Counted from the stretch's first letter, positions 6,355 through 12,704 are shown. The stretch: DNA of 12,704 nt from Verrucomicrobiales bacterium (GCA_011523195.1 WTHH01000459.1:1-12704), one strand, 5' to 3'. Notes: generated by a model from the sequence alone, not told the origin. A program made the numbers and translations.

Positions 6355-7233
6355 ATGGACCAATTGATTGCCAAAGCGGCCACTCTTTTGGAGGCGTTGC
6401 CCTACGTTCAGCGGTTTCGCGGTGAGACATTCGTCACGAAGTACGGCGGCAGTTTTATGGACTCGGACGACCCGGCCACTCGCAGCGGTGTCGCGCGGGA
6501 CATCGTGTTTCTCGAAGCGGTCGGCATCAACCCGGTGGTCGTTCATGGCGGGGGCAAGGCGATCACGAAGGCGCTCGCTGAGTCCGGAGTCGAGACGCGT
6601 TTCGAGCAGGGCTACCGCGTGACCACGCCGGAGTCGGTGAAGGTGGTCGAGCAGGTTTTGTCCCACGAGGTGAACCCCGGTATCGTCCGGATGATCAACG
6701 AACTTGGCGGCAAGGCGCGCGGTTTTTCCGGCAAGGATATTTTTCGCTGCGTGCCGTTCCGGCCGCTTGGCCAAGCGGGTAAACCAATCGACATTGGTCT
6801 CGTCGGCGAGGTGACGGAGGTCAACACTGCTCCGCTGCTTGAGTGCATCGAGCAGGACATCACCCCGGTGATCAGCCCCACGGCTACCGGCGAAGACGGT
6901 CAAATTTACAACTGCAATGCCGACGTGGCGGCCGGCCTGGCGGCGGTGGCATTGCGACCCAAGCGCTTGGTTTACATGAGCGACGTGCCGGGGCTGCTCC
7001 AAAACCCTGACGATCCGACGAGCGTCATCTCACACCTGCCGGTGGCTGAGGTCGAGGCACTAAAAAGCAGCGGTGTCATCTCGAAAGGGATGATCCCGAA
7101 GGTCGACAGTGCCGTCCGCGCGGTCGCTGCCGGGGTCGAAAAGGTGTTTTTCATCGACGGCCGGATGAACCACTCGCTGTTGCTGGAGATTTTTACCGAC
7201 GCCGGTGTCGGCACGGAGATTGTTGAAAGATGA
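6355..7233 (+). CDS. argB: Acetylglutamate kinase
   Basis: The product is 292 residues. It phosphorylates N-acetylglutamate with ATP, the second step of arginine synthesis and the usual point of feedback control. The amino acid kinase fold is shown by KYGGSFM (residues about 29-35), VHGGGKAI (where many members have HGGGPQI), IGLVGEVTEVN, YNCNADVAAG and SKGMIPKVDSA. The N-terminal helix LIAKAATLLEALPYVQRFRG is the extension found in hexameric, arginine-inhibited kinases, so feedback inhibition by arginine is likely; this is inferred from family knowledge. The start abuts the argJ stop and has a GGGAGG site. The stop overlaps argD by ATGA. A 16-bp repeat palindrome at 6763-6778 encodes PLGQA in the middle of the protein. 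Confidence 0.96.
   Translation: MDQLIAKAATLLEALPYVQRFRGETFVTKYGGSFMDSDDPATRSGVARDIVFLEAVGINPVVVHGGGKAITKALAESGVETRFEQGYRVTTPESVKVVEQVLSHEVNPGIVRMINELGGKARGFSGKDIFRCVPFRPLGQAGKPIDIGLVGEVTEVNTAPLLECIEQDITPVISPTATGEDGQIYNCNADVAAGLAAVALRPKRLVYMSDVPGLLQNPDDPTSVISHLPVAEVEALKSSGVISKGMIPKVDSAVRAVAAGVEKVFFIDGRMNHSLLLEIFTDAGVGTEIVER
6763..6778. repeat. 16-bp TTGGCCAA palindrome within argB
   Basis: CCGCTTGGCCAAGCGG is perfectly palindromic. Here it is in the LGQ frame (PLGQA), one of three such copies in the window. Confidence 0.85.
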
Positions 7234-8465
7234 GTCAGGAAATTAAGGATCGCTTCAAGCAGTTCGTCGCCCCGACTTACGGCCGGTTCCCGATCACGCT
7301 GGATCGCGGCGAGGGCGCGTACGTCTGGGACACCGACGGCAAGCGCTACCTCGACCTCGGCGGCGGGATCGCGGTGAACTGCCTCGGCCACTCCCATCCG
7401 GAGATCAGCCAAGTGCTCGCCGAACAGTCGAGCCGCCTGATGCACTGCACCAATTTTTACCATTTCGACGGTCAGGCGAAGCTTGCCGAAAACTTGGCCA
7501 AGCGGCTTGGCCAAGGGCGCGTTTTTTTCTGTAACAGCGGTGCGGAGTCGTCCGAGGTGATGCTTAAGTTGTCCCGACGCTTCGGTCAGTCGAAGGGCCG
7601 GTTCGAGGTGATCACCACGGAGAATTCATTTCATGGCCGAACGATGGCCGGGATCTCAGCGACCGGCCAAGAGAAGGTGAAGGACGGCTTTGCCCCCCTG
7701 CTCCCCGGTTTTACGCACGTCCCCTTCAACGACCTCGACGCCGTGCGTACCGCGATCACGCCAGCCACGGTGGCGGTGATGATCGAAGGTGTGCAGGGTG
7801 AGAGCGGCATCCGGCCTGCCTCCGCCGACTACCTGCTTGGCCTCCGCGAATTGTGCGACGAGAAAAACCTGCTGCTGCTTTGGGACGGCGTACAGTGCGG
7901 GCACTTTCGCACCGGCTCGTTCCAAAGTTTTCAAGCCATTCTCGGTGATCAACTTGGTGACTATTTGCCGGACGCCGTGGGCATGGCAAAGTCGCTTGGC
8001 GGCGGCTTCCCGATGGGGGCCGTTTGGATTTCCGAAATGCACGTCGACGTGCTTGGCCCGGGGACGCACGGCTCGACCTTCGGCGGCAATCCGCTGGCCT
8101 GCGCCGTAGCGAACAAAATCCTCGAGATCATCGACCGCGACGCGCTTGCACAGAATGCCACCAAGATGGGCCGTTTCCTCTTGGAAGGACTGACCGCTAT
8201 TCAGAGAAAGCACCCGAACGTAATCCACGAGATTCGTGGTATCGGCCTGCTGATCGGCATCGAGATGGGCGGTGAAGTCGTATCGTTTGACGACAAAAAA
8301 CCGGCCTCCGTCCAGTGGGTGTCTGCTCTGCACGAGGCCGGCATGCTGACCATTCCTGCCGGCCAATCGGTCGTCCGGTTTTTGCCGGCACTCAATTTGA
8401 CCCAAGCTGAGGCCGAGGAAGGCCTCGGGCTGTTTGAACAAACCATCGAAAAACTAACCGCATGA
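7230..8465 (+). CDS. argD: Acetylornithine aminotransferase
   Basis: The product is 411 residues, a class III PLP-dependent aminotransferase. It makes N-acetylornithine from the semialdehyde using glutamate. Seen motifs are NCLGHSHPE, FFCNSGAESSEV (residues 99-110, phosphate and substrate site), SFHGRT (133-138), IEGVQGESG, the PLP-contacting aspartate D219 in LLWDGVQCG, the Schiff-base lysine K254 in MAKSLGGGFPMGA, and HGSTFGGNPLAC. The usual DEVQxGxGRTG reads DGVQCGHFRTG, with Glu replaced by Gly at 220, and the stretch before K254 (SFQAILGDQLGDYLPDAVGM) is a few residues longer than in standard ArgD. I recall similar forms in Verrucomicrobia. It overlaps argB and argF by 4 nt each. A tandem repeat pair encodes NLAKRLGQG at residues 88-96. 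Confidence 0.93.
   Translation: MSQEIKDRFKQFVAPTYGRFPITLDRGEGAYVWDTDGKRYLDLGGGIAVNCLGHSHPEISQVLAEQSSRLMHCTNFYHFDGQAKLAENLAKRLGQGRVFFCNSGAESSEVMLKLSRRFGQSKGRFEVITTENSFHGRTMAGISATGQEKVKDGFAPLLPGFTHVPFNDLDAVRTAITPATVAVMIEGVQGESGIRPASADYLLGLRELCDEKNLLLLWDGVQCGHFRTGSFQSFQAILGDQLGDYLPDAVGMAKSLGGGFPMGAVWISEMHVDVLGPGTHGSTFGGNPLACAVANKILEIIDRDALAQNATKMGRFLLEGLTAIQRKHPNVIHEIRGIGLLIGIEMGGEVVSFDDKKPASVQWVSALHEAGMLTIPAGQSVVRFLPALNLTQAEAEEGLGLFEQTIEKLTA
7493..7515. repeat. Tandem pair of TTGGCCAA units in argD, 13-bp spacing
   Basis: Two CTTGGCCAAG copies (7493-7502 and 7506-7515) are spaced 13 bp apart rather than 12. The frame therefore shifts between them and they read LAK then LGQ (NLAKRLGQG). The surrounding motif NSGAE begins six residues later, so the insertion sits in a tolerant loop. 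Confidence 0.88.
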
Positions 8466-9358
8466 AACACCTGTTAAAACTGGAAGGCATGCCGGGCGAG
8501 TCGATGCGAGAGATCCTCGACTCCACAAGCGCCATCAAGGCCAAGCGCGGTGCCTGTGAAGCCAAGCCGCTCGACGCCCAGACTTGGGCGATGATTTTCA
8601 CCAAGTCCTCGACGCGCACAAGGGTGTCGTTCGAGGTCGGCATCCGCGAACTGGGCGGCTCGGTGATGTTTCTCAACGCAAACGACATGCAACTGGGCCG
8701 TGGCGAACCGATCAAGGACACCGCGCGCGTGCTGGGCCGAATGGTGCACGGCGCAGTCATCCGCACCTACGCACAGGCTGACGTCGAGGAGTTCGCGGCC
8801 CTGTCCAACATCCCGACAATCAATGCGCTAACCGACGACGAGCATCCCTGCCAAATATTGACCGACATTTTCACGTTCGAGGAGGCGCGGGGGCCGATCC
8901 AAGGTAGGGTTGTCACCTACGTGGGCGACGGCGCCTGCAACGTACCACTCTCGTGGGTGCACGCGGCGGCGGTACTCGACTTCGAACTACGCATCGCCGC
9001 ACCAACGGAATTTCAACCAAACGCGGAGACCTTGGCCAAGGCCGGCGGCAAGATCACCTGTACCGAGGACATCCAAGCCGCCGTCGACCAAGCTGACATG
9101 GTCTACACCGATGTCTGGGTGTCGATGGGCATGGAGTCCGAGGCGGAGGATCGCTTGGCCAAGCTGGCCGGCTACCAGATCAACGCCGAGGTGATGCGCT
9201 TGGCCAGGCCGGATGCGCTCGTGATGCACTGCCTCCCCGCCTACCGTGGCAAGGAGATCGACGAGGAAACCTTCGAGGCCCACGCCGACACCATCTTCAC
9301 CCAGGCCGAAAACCGACTTCACACGCAGAAGGCCATCATGAGCTGGCTCGCGGTTTAA
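8462..9358 (+). CDS. argF: Ornithine carbamoyltransferase
   Basis: The product is 298 residues, slightly short but complete. It joins carbamoyl phosphate to ornithine to give citrulline. Carbamoyl-phosphate site: STRTR (50-54) and HPCQ (128-131). Ornithine site: DVWVSMG (217-223) and HCLPAYRG (256-263, C257). These motifs fit true ornithine rather than acetyl- or succinylornithine carbamoyltransferase. The usual GDGNNV reads GDGACNV (155-161). It starts in the ATGA shared with the argD stop and ends the arginine operon proper; argG and argH are not in the window. Three repeat copies or variants cluster in the C-terminal half, at TLAKAG (9032), RLAKLAG (9155) and MRLARP (9200). Confidence 0.95.
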   Translation: MKHLLKLEGMPGESMREILDSTSAIKAKRGACEAKPLDAQTWAMIFTKSSTRTRVSFEVGIRELGGSVMFLNANDMQLGRGEPIKDTARVLGRMVHGAVIRTYAQADVEEFAALSNIPTINALTDDEHPCQILTDIFTFEEARGPIQGRVVTYVGDGACNVPLSWVHAAAVLDFELRIAAPTEFQPNAETLAKAGGKITCTEDIQAAVDQADMVYTDVWVSMGMESEAEDRLAKLAGYQINAEVMRLARPDALVMHCLPAYRGKEIDEETFEAHADTIFTQAENRLHTQKAIMSWLAV

Positions 9359-9400
9359 TTCCGTTGCCAACGGCGGCCTGCCGGTGCGAGACTCGACGCG

Positions 9401-10633
9401 ATGCCGAGCGCAGAAAAGCCCAAGCGAATCAACGTCCGCCGACCTGACATCATGGAGCAGGTCAAGGCCGAGGTGGTGACGCATTACCGGAGTGCGCTCG
9501 TGGAGCACATCCGCTCCAACGGCTCGAAATTCGCCTACGGCAAAACGAGTGTGCGCTTGGCCAAGGAGTTTGGATTCTGTTACGGCGTCGAACGGGCGAT
9601 CGACCTGGCCTACGCAGCGAGGCGTCATTTCCCAGCCGAACAGCCGGTCTACATCCTTGGCGAGATCATCCACAACCCGCACGTCAACGAGCAGATCCGC
9701 GACATGGGCGTGACGTTTCTCACAGGCAGCCACAAGTCTGCGGATGTCGAAGATCTTGGCGAGGGCGACCCGGTGGTAATCCCCGCCTTCGGGACGGAGG
9801 TCGGCATCCGGGATGAGTTGACCAAGCGCGGCTGCACCATCATCGATGCCACCTGCGGCGACGTGATGAGCGTCTGGAAGCGTGTCCGCCAGAATGCCCG
9901 CGAGAAGGTCACCAGCATCATCCACGGCAAGGCTTGGCACGAGGAAACGATGGCCACCAGCTCGCAGGCGACCGCGTTCAAGGATGGTCACTATCTGGTC
10001 GTGTTCGACCTCGATGAAACTGACTACGTCTGCCGCTACATCACCGAGGGCGGCGACCGAGATGAATTCCTGCAAAAATTCGAAGGTGCGTACTCGGAGG
10101 GCTTTGATCCCGACGTCCACCTCAAGGCCATTGGGGTTGCAAACCAAACCACAATGCTGCGCGGCGAAACCGAGGAGGTGCAGCGCCGGATACGAGATGC
10201 CATGATCACCAAAAACGGGGAGGAAGCGATTGACGAGCACTTTCGATACTTCGACACCATTTGCGGCGCAACGCAGGATCGGCAGGACGCTTTGCGGGAT
10301 TTGCTCAACCGCCCAATGGACCTGTTGCTCGTCGTCGGCGGATATAATTCTTCCAACACATCGCACCTCGCCGAGATGGGTGAGGACAAGCTGCCTACCT
10401 ATTTTATCAAGGATGCCGAGGAGATGGTTTCCGCCGCGAAACTGAATCACTTTTTGCAGGACAAACACGAGATGGCTGTCGCCGAAAACTGGCTGCCCAC
10501 TGAGGGCGACCTCACGCTCGGGGTCACCGCCGGCGCGTCGTGCCCGAACAATCTCATCGAGGAGGTCATCCTCCACGCCTACGAACTGCGCGGCGAATCC
10601 ACAGAATCCCTTCTTGACTCTATCCGCGTTTAA
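9401..10633 (+). CDS. ispH: 4-hydroxy-3-methylbut-2-enyl diphosphate reductase (long form)
   Basis: The product is 410 residues, the long form seen in plants, cyanobacteria and some other phyla, versus about 315 in E. coli. It reduces HMBPP to IPP and DMAPP, the last step of the MEP pathway. The three iron-sulfur cysteines are C60 (FGFCYGVERAI), C152 (DATCGDV) and C288 (DTICGATQDRQ). Other family motifs are EIIHNPHVNEQ (88-98), SIIHGKAWHEET (172-183), VVGGYNSSNTSHL (311-323) and GASCPNNLIEE (378-388). C152 sits in TCGDV where most members have TCPxV, and C381 is extra beside the substrate loop. The ATG at 9401 gives the N-terminus PKRINVRRPDIM, as I recall from verrucomicrobial homologues. 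It lies 42 bp after argF and 10 bp before dgt, likely in the same transcript. Confidence 0.94.
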   Translation: MPSAEKPKRINVRRPDIMEQVKAEVVTHYRSALVEHIRSNGSKFAYGKTSVRLAKEFGFCYGVERAIDLAYAARRHFPAEQPVYILGEIIHNPHVNEQIRDMGVTFLTGSHKSADVEDLGEGDPVVIPAFGTEVGIRDELTKRGCTIIDATCGDVMSVWKRVRQNAREKVTSIIHGKAWHEETMATSSQATAFKDGHYLVVFDLDETDYVCRYITEGGDRDEFLQKFEGAYSEGFDPDVHLKAIGVANQTTMLRGETEEVQRRIRDAMITKNGEEAIDEHFRYFDTICGATQDRQDALRDLLNRPMDLLLVVGGYNSSNTSHLAEMGEDKLPTYFIKDAEEMVSAAKLNHFLQDKHEMAVAENWLPTEGDLTLGVTAGASCPNNLIEEVILHAYELRGESTESLLDSIRV

Positions 10634-10643
10634 CCGACCCCGG

Positions 10644-11789
10644 ATGCCCTCCAACTGTGCAGAACTCGAGGCCCGCGAACGCGACGCACTCGCCCCCCAC
10701 GCGCAATTTAGCGCCGACTCCCGCGGACGCAACCACCCCGAGGAACCGCCCGAGTGGCGCACCCAGTTTCAGCGCGACCGCGACCGTATTATCCATTCGC
10801 GCGCCTTTCGCCGACTGGAGCACAAGACACAGGTGTTTTTTAGCGGCAGCGGAGAGCACCTCCGCACTCGCCTCACCCACACGATGGAGGTGGCCGCCAT
10901 CGCCCGCAACATCGCCCGTGCGTTGCGGCTGAACGAGGACCTCACCGAGGCGATTGCCCTCGCGCACGACCTAGGCCACGCGCCGTGCGGCCATTCCGGC
11001 GAGGAGGCCCTCGACGAACTCATGCAGGATCACGGCGGCTTCGAACACAACCGACAAAGCCGCCGCGTCGTCGAGATTCTCGAGCGAAAATACCCCGACT
11101 TCACCGGACTGAATCTCACGTGGGAAACTCTCGAGGGCTTGGCCAAGCACGAGCCCGCACCGGACATGCCGCTTGGCCAAGCGCAGGTGCATTGCCCCTC
11201 CTCCTCCCTCGAGGCGCAGGTAGCCAACCTCGCCGACGAGATCACCTATTACAGCCACGACCTCGACGACGGACTCGACTCCGGCCTGTTGACCGAGGCC
11301 CAACTAGAGCGCGACATCGACTGTTGGAAAAACGCCTCGAAGCGTATTCGCGACGAGCACGGCGATCTGCCGGAGGAATGCCGGCATTACTTTATTATCC
11401 GTTGCCTGATCGACGAACAGGTGCACGACGTCGTCGGGACCACCGAGGCCAACATCGCGGAGGCCGGGGTCGCCTCCGCCGATGACGTACGACAACAGAA
11501 AAACGGACTCGTCGCCTACAGCCCCGCCCGCCGCGAAGCCAACCTCCAACTCCGCGCCTACCTATACAAAAATCTCTACTTCAGCGAAGTCGTATCAGAG
11601 CCGCACAAGCGCGCCACACGATTGCTGGGGGAACTCTTCCGGCACTATCAGGCCCATCCCGGAGACTTGGGGCCGTTTGCAGAATCCATGATCGCCGAAC
11701 ACGGTCTCGAGCGCAGTATCTGCGATCACCTCGCCTGCATGAGCGACCATACCGTCATCCGCGAACACGAGCGCCTCCTCAACGCCTGA
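10644..11789 (+). CDS. dgt: HD-domain deoxynucleoside triphosphate triphosphohydrolase (dGTPase-like)
   Basis: The product is 381 residues from the ATG at 10644, which lies 10 nt after the ispH stop; a TTG at 10614 would overlap ispH and is less likely. It is expected to cleave dGTP or other dNTPs to the nucleoside and triphosphate and so control dNTP pools. Metal ligands of the HD domain are H79 (RLTHTMEV), H108-D109 (LAHDLGH) and D198 (NLADEITYYSHDLDDG). RIIHSRAFRRLEHKTQVF (48-65) and the GHAPCGHSGE helix are typical of the short, non-E. coli type. The loop LAKHEPAPDMPLGQA (167-180) carries a repeat copy at each end. Some relatives act against phages, but nothing here points to that. It is probably the last gene of the arg-ispH transcript. 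Confidence 0.92.
   Translation: MPSNCAELEARERDALAPHAQFSADSRGRNHPEEPPEWRTQFQRDRDRIIHSRAFRRLEHKTQVFFSGSGEHLRTRLTHTMEVAAIARNIARALRLNEDLTEAIALAHDLGHAPCGHSGEEALDELMQDHGGFEHNRQSRRVVEILERKYPDFTGLNLTWETLEGLAKHEPAPDMPLGQAQVHCPSSSLEAQVANLADEITYYSHDLDDGLDSGLLTEAQLERDIDCWKNASKRIRDEHGDLPEECRHYFIIRCLIDEQVHDVVGTTEANIAEAGVASADDVRQQKNGLVAYSPARREANLQLRAYLYKNLYFSEVVSEPHKRATRLLGELFRHYQAHPGDLGPFAESMIAEHGLERSICDHLACMSDHTVIREHERLLNA
11138..11181. repeat. Two TTGGCCAA units flanking a loop of the dNTPase gene
   Basis: CTTGGCCAAG copies at 11138-11147 and 11172-11181 stand 34 bp apart, reading LAK and LGQ. They bracket the segment between the ETLEGLAKH helix and SLEAQVANLADE, a stretch that varies in length in the family. 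Confidence 0.85.
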
Positions 11790-11808
11790 ACGTTGGGCGT
11801 CAGTTTTT
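11782..11808 (+). terminator. Weak terminator after dgt
   Basis: ACGCC(T) and (G)GGCGT form a 5-bp stem plus a wobble pair around a 7-nt loop (11782-11800), followed by CAG and TTTTT. It overlaps the stop region of dgt and the stop of the convergent FmdB gene. Transcription must end about here, but the stem is short. Confidence 0.4.
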
Positions 11809-12105
11809 CTTTTTGGGCTTGGTCGACTTCGACTTGCTGTCGCTTTTGGATTTGCTGTCCTTTTTTGAAGTCGATTTTTTGGAATCGGAATCCTTCTTGG
11901 CACCGGCCTTGTAGCTTTCGCTGCGGTAGTCGGTCTCGTAGAAGCCGCTGCCCTTGAAGATGATACCCGCCCCGGTGCCGATCAACCGGCGCACCCTGCC
12001 CTTGCACTTGGACTGCGGACAGTCCGTCAGCGGATCCGCCTTGATGGACTGAAACACCTCAAACTCGTGGTCACACTTTTCACAAATGTATTCGTAGGTA
12101 GGCAT
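11800..12105 (-). CDS. FmdB family zinc-ribbon protein
   Basis: The product is 101 residues. Residues 1-56 are a full FmdB domain: MPTYEYICEKCDHEFEVFQ with C8 and C11, then a second pair in DCPQSKCKG (C29 and C34), then VRRLIGTGAGIIFKGSGFYETDY. The four cysteines should bind one zinc ion. The tail from about residue 66 is a low-complexity Lys/Ser/Asp stretch (KKDSDSKKSTSKKD and on to KPKKKN), probably disordered and basic. Its function is not known; family members are called putative regulatory proteins. It is convergent with dgt (10 bp between stops) and divergent from the NIF3-family gene. It is the intact counterpart of the cysteine-free protein at 1314-1514. Confidence 0.9.
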   Translation of the reverse strand: MPTYEYICEKCDHEFEVFQSIKADPLTDCPQSKCKGRVRRLIGTGAGIIFKGSGFYETDYRSESYKAGAKKDSDSKKSTSKKDSKSKSDSKSKSTKPKKKN

Positions 12106-12129
12106 CAGATTGCTTCAAAAAACAGGGGC

Positions 12130-12158
12130 AGTAACGGCAAGCCCCCGGTGAAAGTCAA
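12130..12158 (-). promoter_or_regulatory. Possible promoter of the FmdB gene (TTGACT-N17-GTTACT)
   Basis: On the minus strand TTGACT (12158-12153) is followed by 17 nt and GTTACT (12135-12130), a poor -10. Transcription would start near 12123, leaving a leader of under 20 nt. The -35 matches the other two promoters proposed here. The rest of the 118-bp gap (12106-12223) shows no other structure I can name; the promoter of the NIF3-family gene must lie in it. Confidence 0.35.
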
Positions 12159-12223
12159 GACCGCGCCCGGCCGATGGCATTTCCCGCTTGGCTTGGCGCC
12201 GTGGGATTGGTTCCCTCCTGTGC

Positions 12224-12704
12224 ATGGCCAAGGCAAAACTTGCCGACATCGTCGCCCACTGCAACCGCACCCTGAAAACGGACTCGTTTGAGGATTGGCC
12301 CGGCGCAGTCAACGGGTTGCAGGTGGAAAACCGGGGCAGCGTCTCCCGCATCGCCGCCGCGGTGGATGCCACACCGGCAACGGTCAAAAAGGCGGCCGAC
12401 GAGGGCGCCGACCTGCTGATCGTTCATCACGGATTATTCTGGGGTAAAACCCATCCGTGGACCGGCAACCGCTACAAGCTGCTGCGGCTGCTGCTTGACA
12501 ACAACATCGCCGTTTACAGTTCGCACCTGCCGCTCGACGCCCACCCGCGACTTGGCAACAATACTCGGCTTTGCAGGGCGCTTGGCATCCGTTCACCCAA
12601 GCCGTTTTTCATCGAACGCGGCCAGGCGATTGGTTTGCGCGGCGAGCTGGACATCACCCGGACCGGCTTGGCCAAGCGCTTGGCCAAGCCGGTCCGGGTG
12701 ATGT
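12224..12704 (+). CDS. NIF3/DUF34 family dinuclear-metal protein, partial (3' end outside window)
   Basis: An open frame of 160 codons begins MAKAKLADIVAHCNRTL and runs to the window edge. It matches the first half of the NIF3-like dinuclear metal centre hexameric protein family: DWPGAVNGLQVE (residues about 24-35), LLIVHHGLFWGK (64-75, metal ligands H68 and H69), SSHLPLDAHPRLGNN (99-113, H101 and D105) and RALGI. The family is widespread, often annotated as GTP cyclohydrolase I type 2, but its function is not settled. No Shine-Dalgarno sequence is visible. The last 54 nt form a perfect palindrome encoding DITRTGLAKRLAKPVRVM, so the final 9 codons may not be genuine. Confidence 0.85.
   Translation, partial: MAKAKLADIVAHCNRTLKTDSFEDWPGAVNGLQVENRGSVSRIAAAVDATPATVKKAADEGADLLIVHHGLFWGKTHPWTGNRYKLLRLLLDNNIAVYSSHLPLDAHPRLGNNTRLCRALGIRSPKPFFIERGQAIGLRGELDITRTGLAKRLAKPVRVM
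12651..12704. repeat. Perfect 54-bp palindrome at the window end
   Basis: The 27 bases 12651-12677 are followed exactly by their own reverse complement, with no spacer and no mismatch. The centre is a tandem pair of TTGGCCAA units; the outer 15 bp of each arm (ACATCACCCGGACCG and its complement) do not belong to the repeat. The window stops at the last base of the palindrome. Confidence 0.97.

Larger units (their letters stand above)
1656..12688. repeat. Iterated palindrome family, core TTGGCCAA (18 copies across this span)
   Basis: The palindrome TTGGCCAA starts at 1657, 2713, 2725, 3932, 4645, 4789, 5815, 5902, 6767, 7494, 7507, 9032, 9155, 9557, 11139, 11173, 12668 and 12680. Fourteen of these extend to CTTGGCCAAG, and several to 14-16 bp palindromes ending GC/CG. 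With even base use about 0.2 copies of an 8-mer are expected in 12.7 kb. Seventeen copies are inside genes: 14 read Leu-Ala-Lys/Asn and 3 read Leu-Gly-Gln; none is in the third frame. Related partial copies include 5359-5374, 6959-6970 and 9200-9207. None lies in the LTD gene or in rplM/rpsI. The pattern recalls the highly iterated palindrome HIP1 (GCGATCGC) of cyanobacteria, but the sequence is different. Confidence 0.9.

Noticed and set aside
9359..9400. Small hairpins (CCGTT-GCC-AACGG) between argF and ispH as a terminator
   Set aside because: The stem is 5 bp with a 3-nt loop and no T tract follows, so it is unlikely to stop transcription.
8987..10762. Minus-strand open frame of 591 codons over argF, ispH and dgt
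   Set aside because: It spans three well-supported plus-strand genes, shows no family motif, and is the kind of antisense frame GC-rich coding DNA produces.
1..12704. Defence island, CRISPR array, prophage, insertion sequence or tRNA
   Set aside because: No evenly spaced repeats with unique spacers, transposase or integrase motifs, or tRNA-like sequence were seen. The iterated palindrome has irregular spacing and lies inside genes. The dNTPase could recall phage defence, but its setting after ispH suggests housekeeping.

Overview
The window reads as a GC-rich bacterial chromosome segment, most likely from the Verrucomicrobiota or a close PVC relative. I infer this from the secreted lamin-tail (LTD) protein with a sugar-binding-like front domain, the long (about 410-residue) IspH, the KYGGSFM form of ArgB, the DGVQCGHFRTG form of ArgD, and mostly weak or absent Shine-Dalgarno sequences. 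The phylum is inferred from remembered family features, not from a search.

Layout. Positions 1-2813 form a leftward unit: a signal-peptide-bearing purple-acid-phosphatase-like enzyme, a small FmdB-like protein that has lost every zinc-binding cysteine, and an LTD-domain exported protein cut by the window edge. A divergent promoter region (about 2814-2989) separates this from a rightward ribosomal pair, rplM-rpsI, closed by a good intrinsic terminator. Next comes a compact rightward arginine operon, argC-argJ-argB-argD-argF, with 3-nt and 0-nt gaps and two 4-nt ATGA overlaps. It takes N-acetylglutamate to citrulline by the acetyl-recycling route. It is followed closely by ispH (last step of the MEP isoprenoid pathway) and an HD-domain dNTP triphosphohydrolase. 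A second, cysteine-containing FmdB protein lies convergent to that gene. Divergent from it is a NIF3/DUF34 family gene that runs off the right edge.

The least ordinary signal is not a gene. An 8-bp palindrome, TTGGCCAA, usually seen as CTTGGCCAAG and often flanked by GC/CG, occurs 18 times in 12.7 kb; about 0.2 would be expected by chance. Seventeen copies lie inside genes, always in a frame that reads Leu-Ala-Lys/Asn or Leu-Gly-Gln and never in the third frame. Several are tandem at 12-13 bp. One intergenic copy sits at the predicted start of the arginine operon. The window ends in a perfect 54-bp palindrome centred on a tandem pair of these units, which is either a real fold-back sequence or an assembly turn-around.

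I saw no tRNA, rRNA, CRISPR array, insertion sequence or phage gene, and no defence or biosynthetic system that I would call undescribed. The iterated palindrome family is the best candidate for something worth following.
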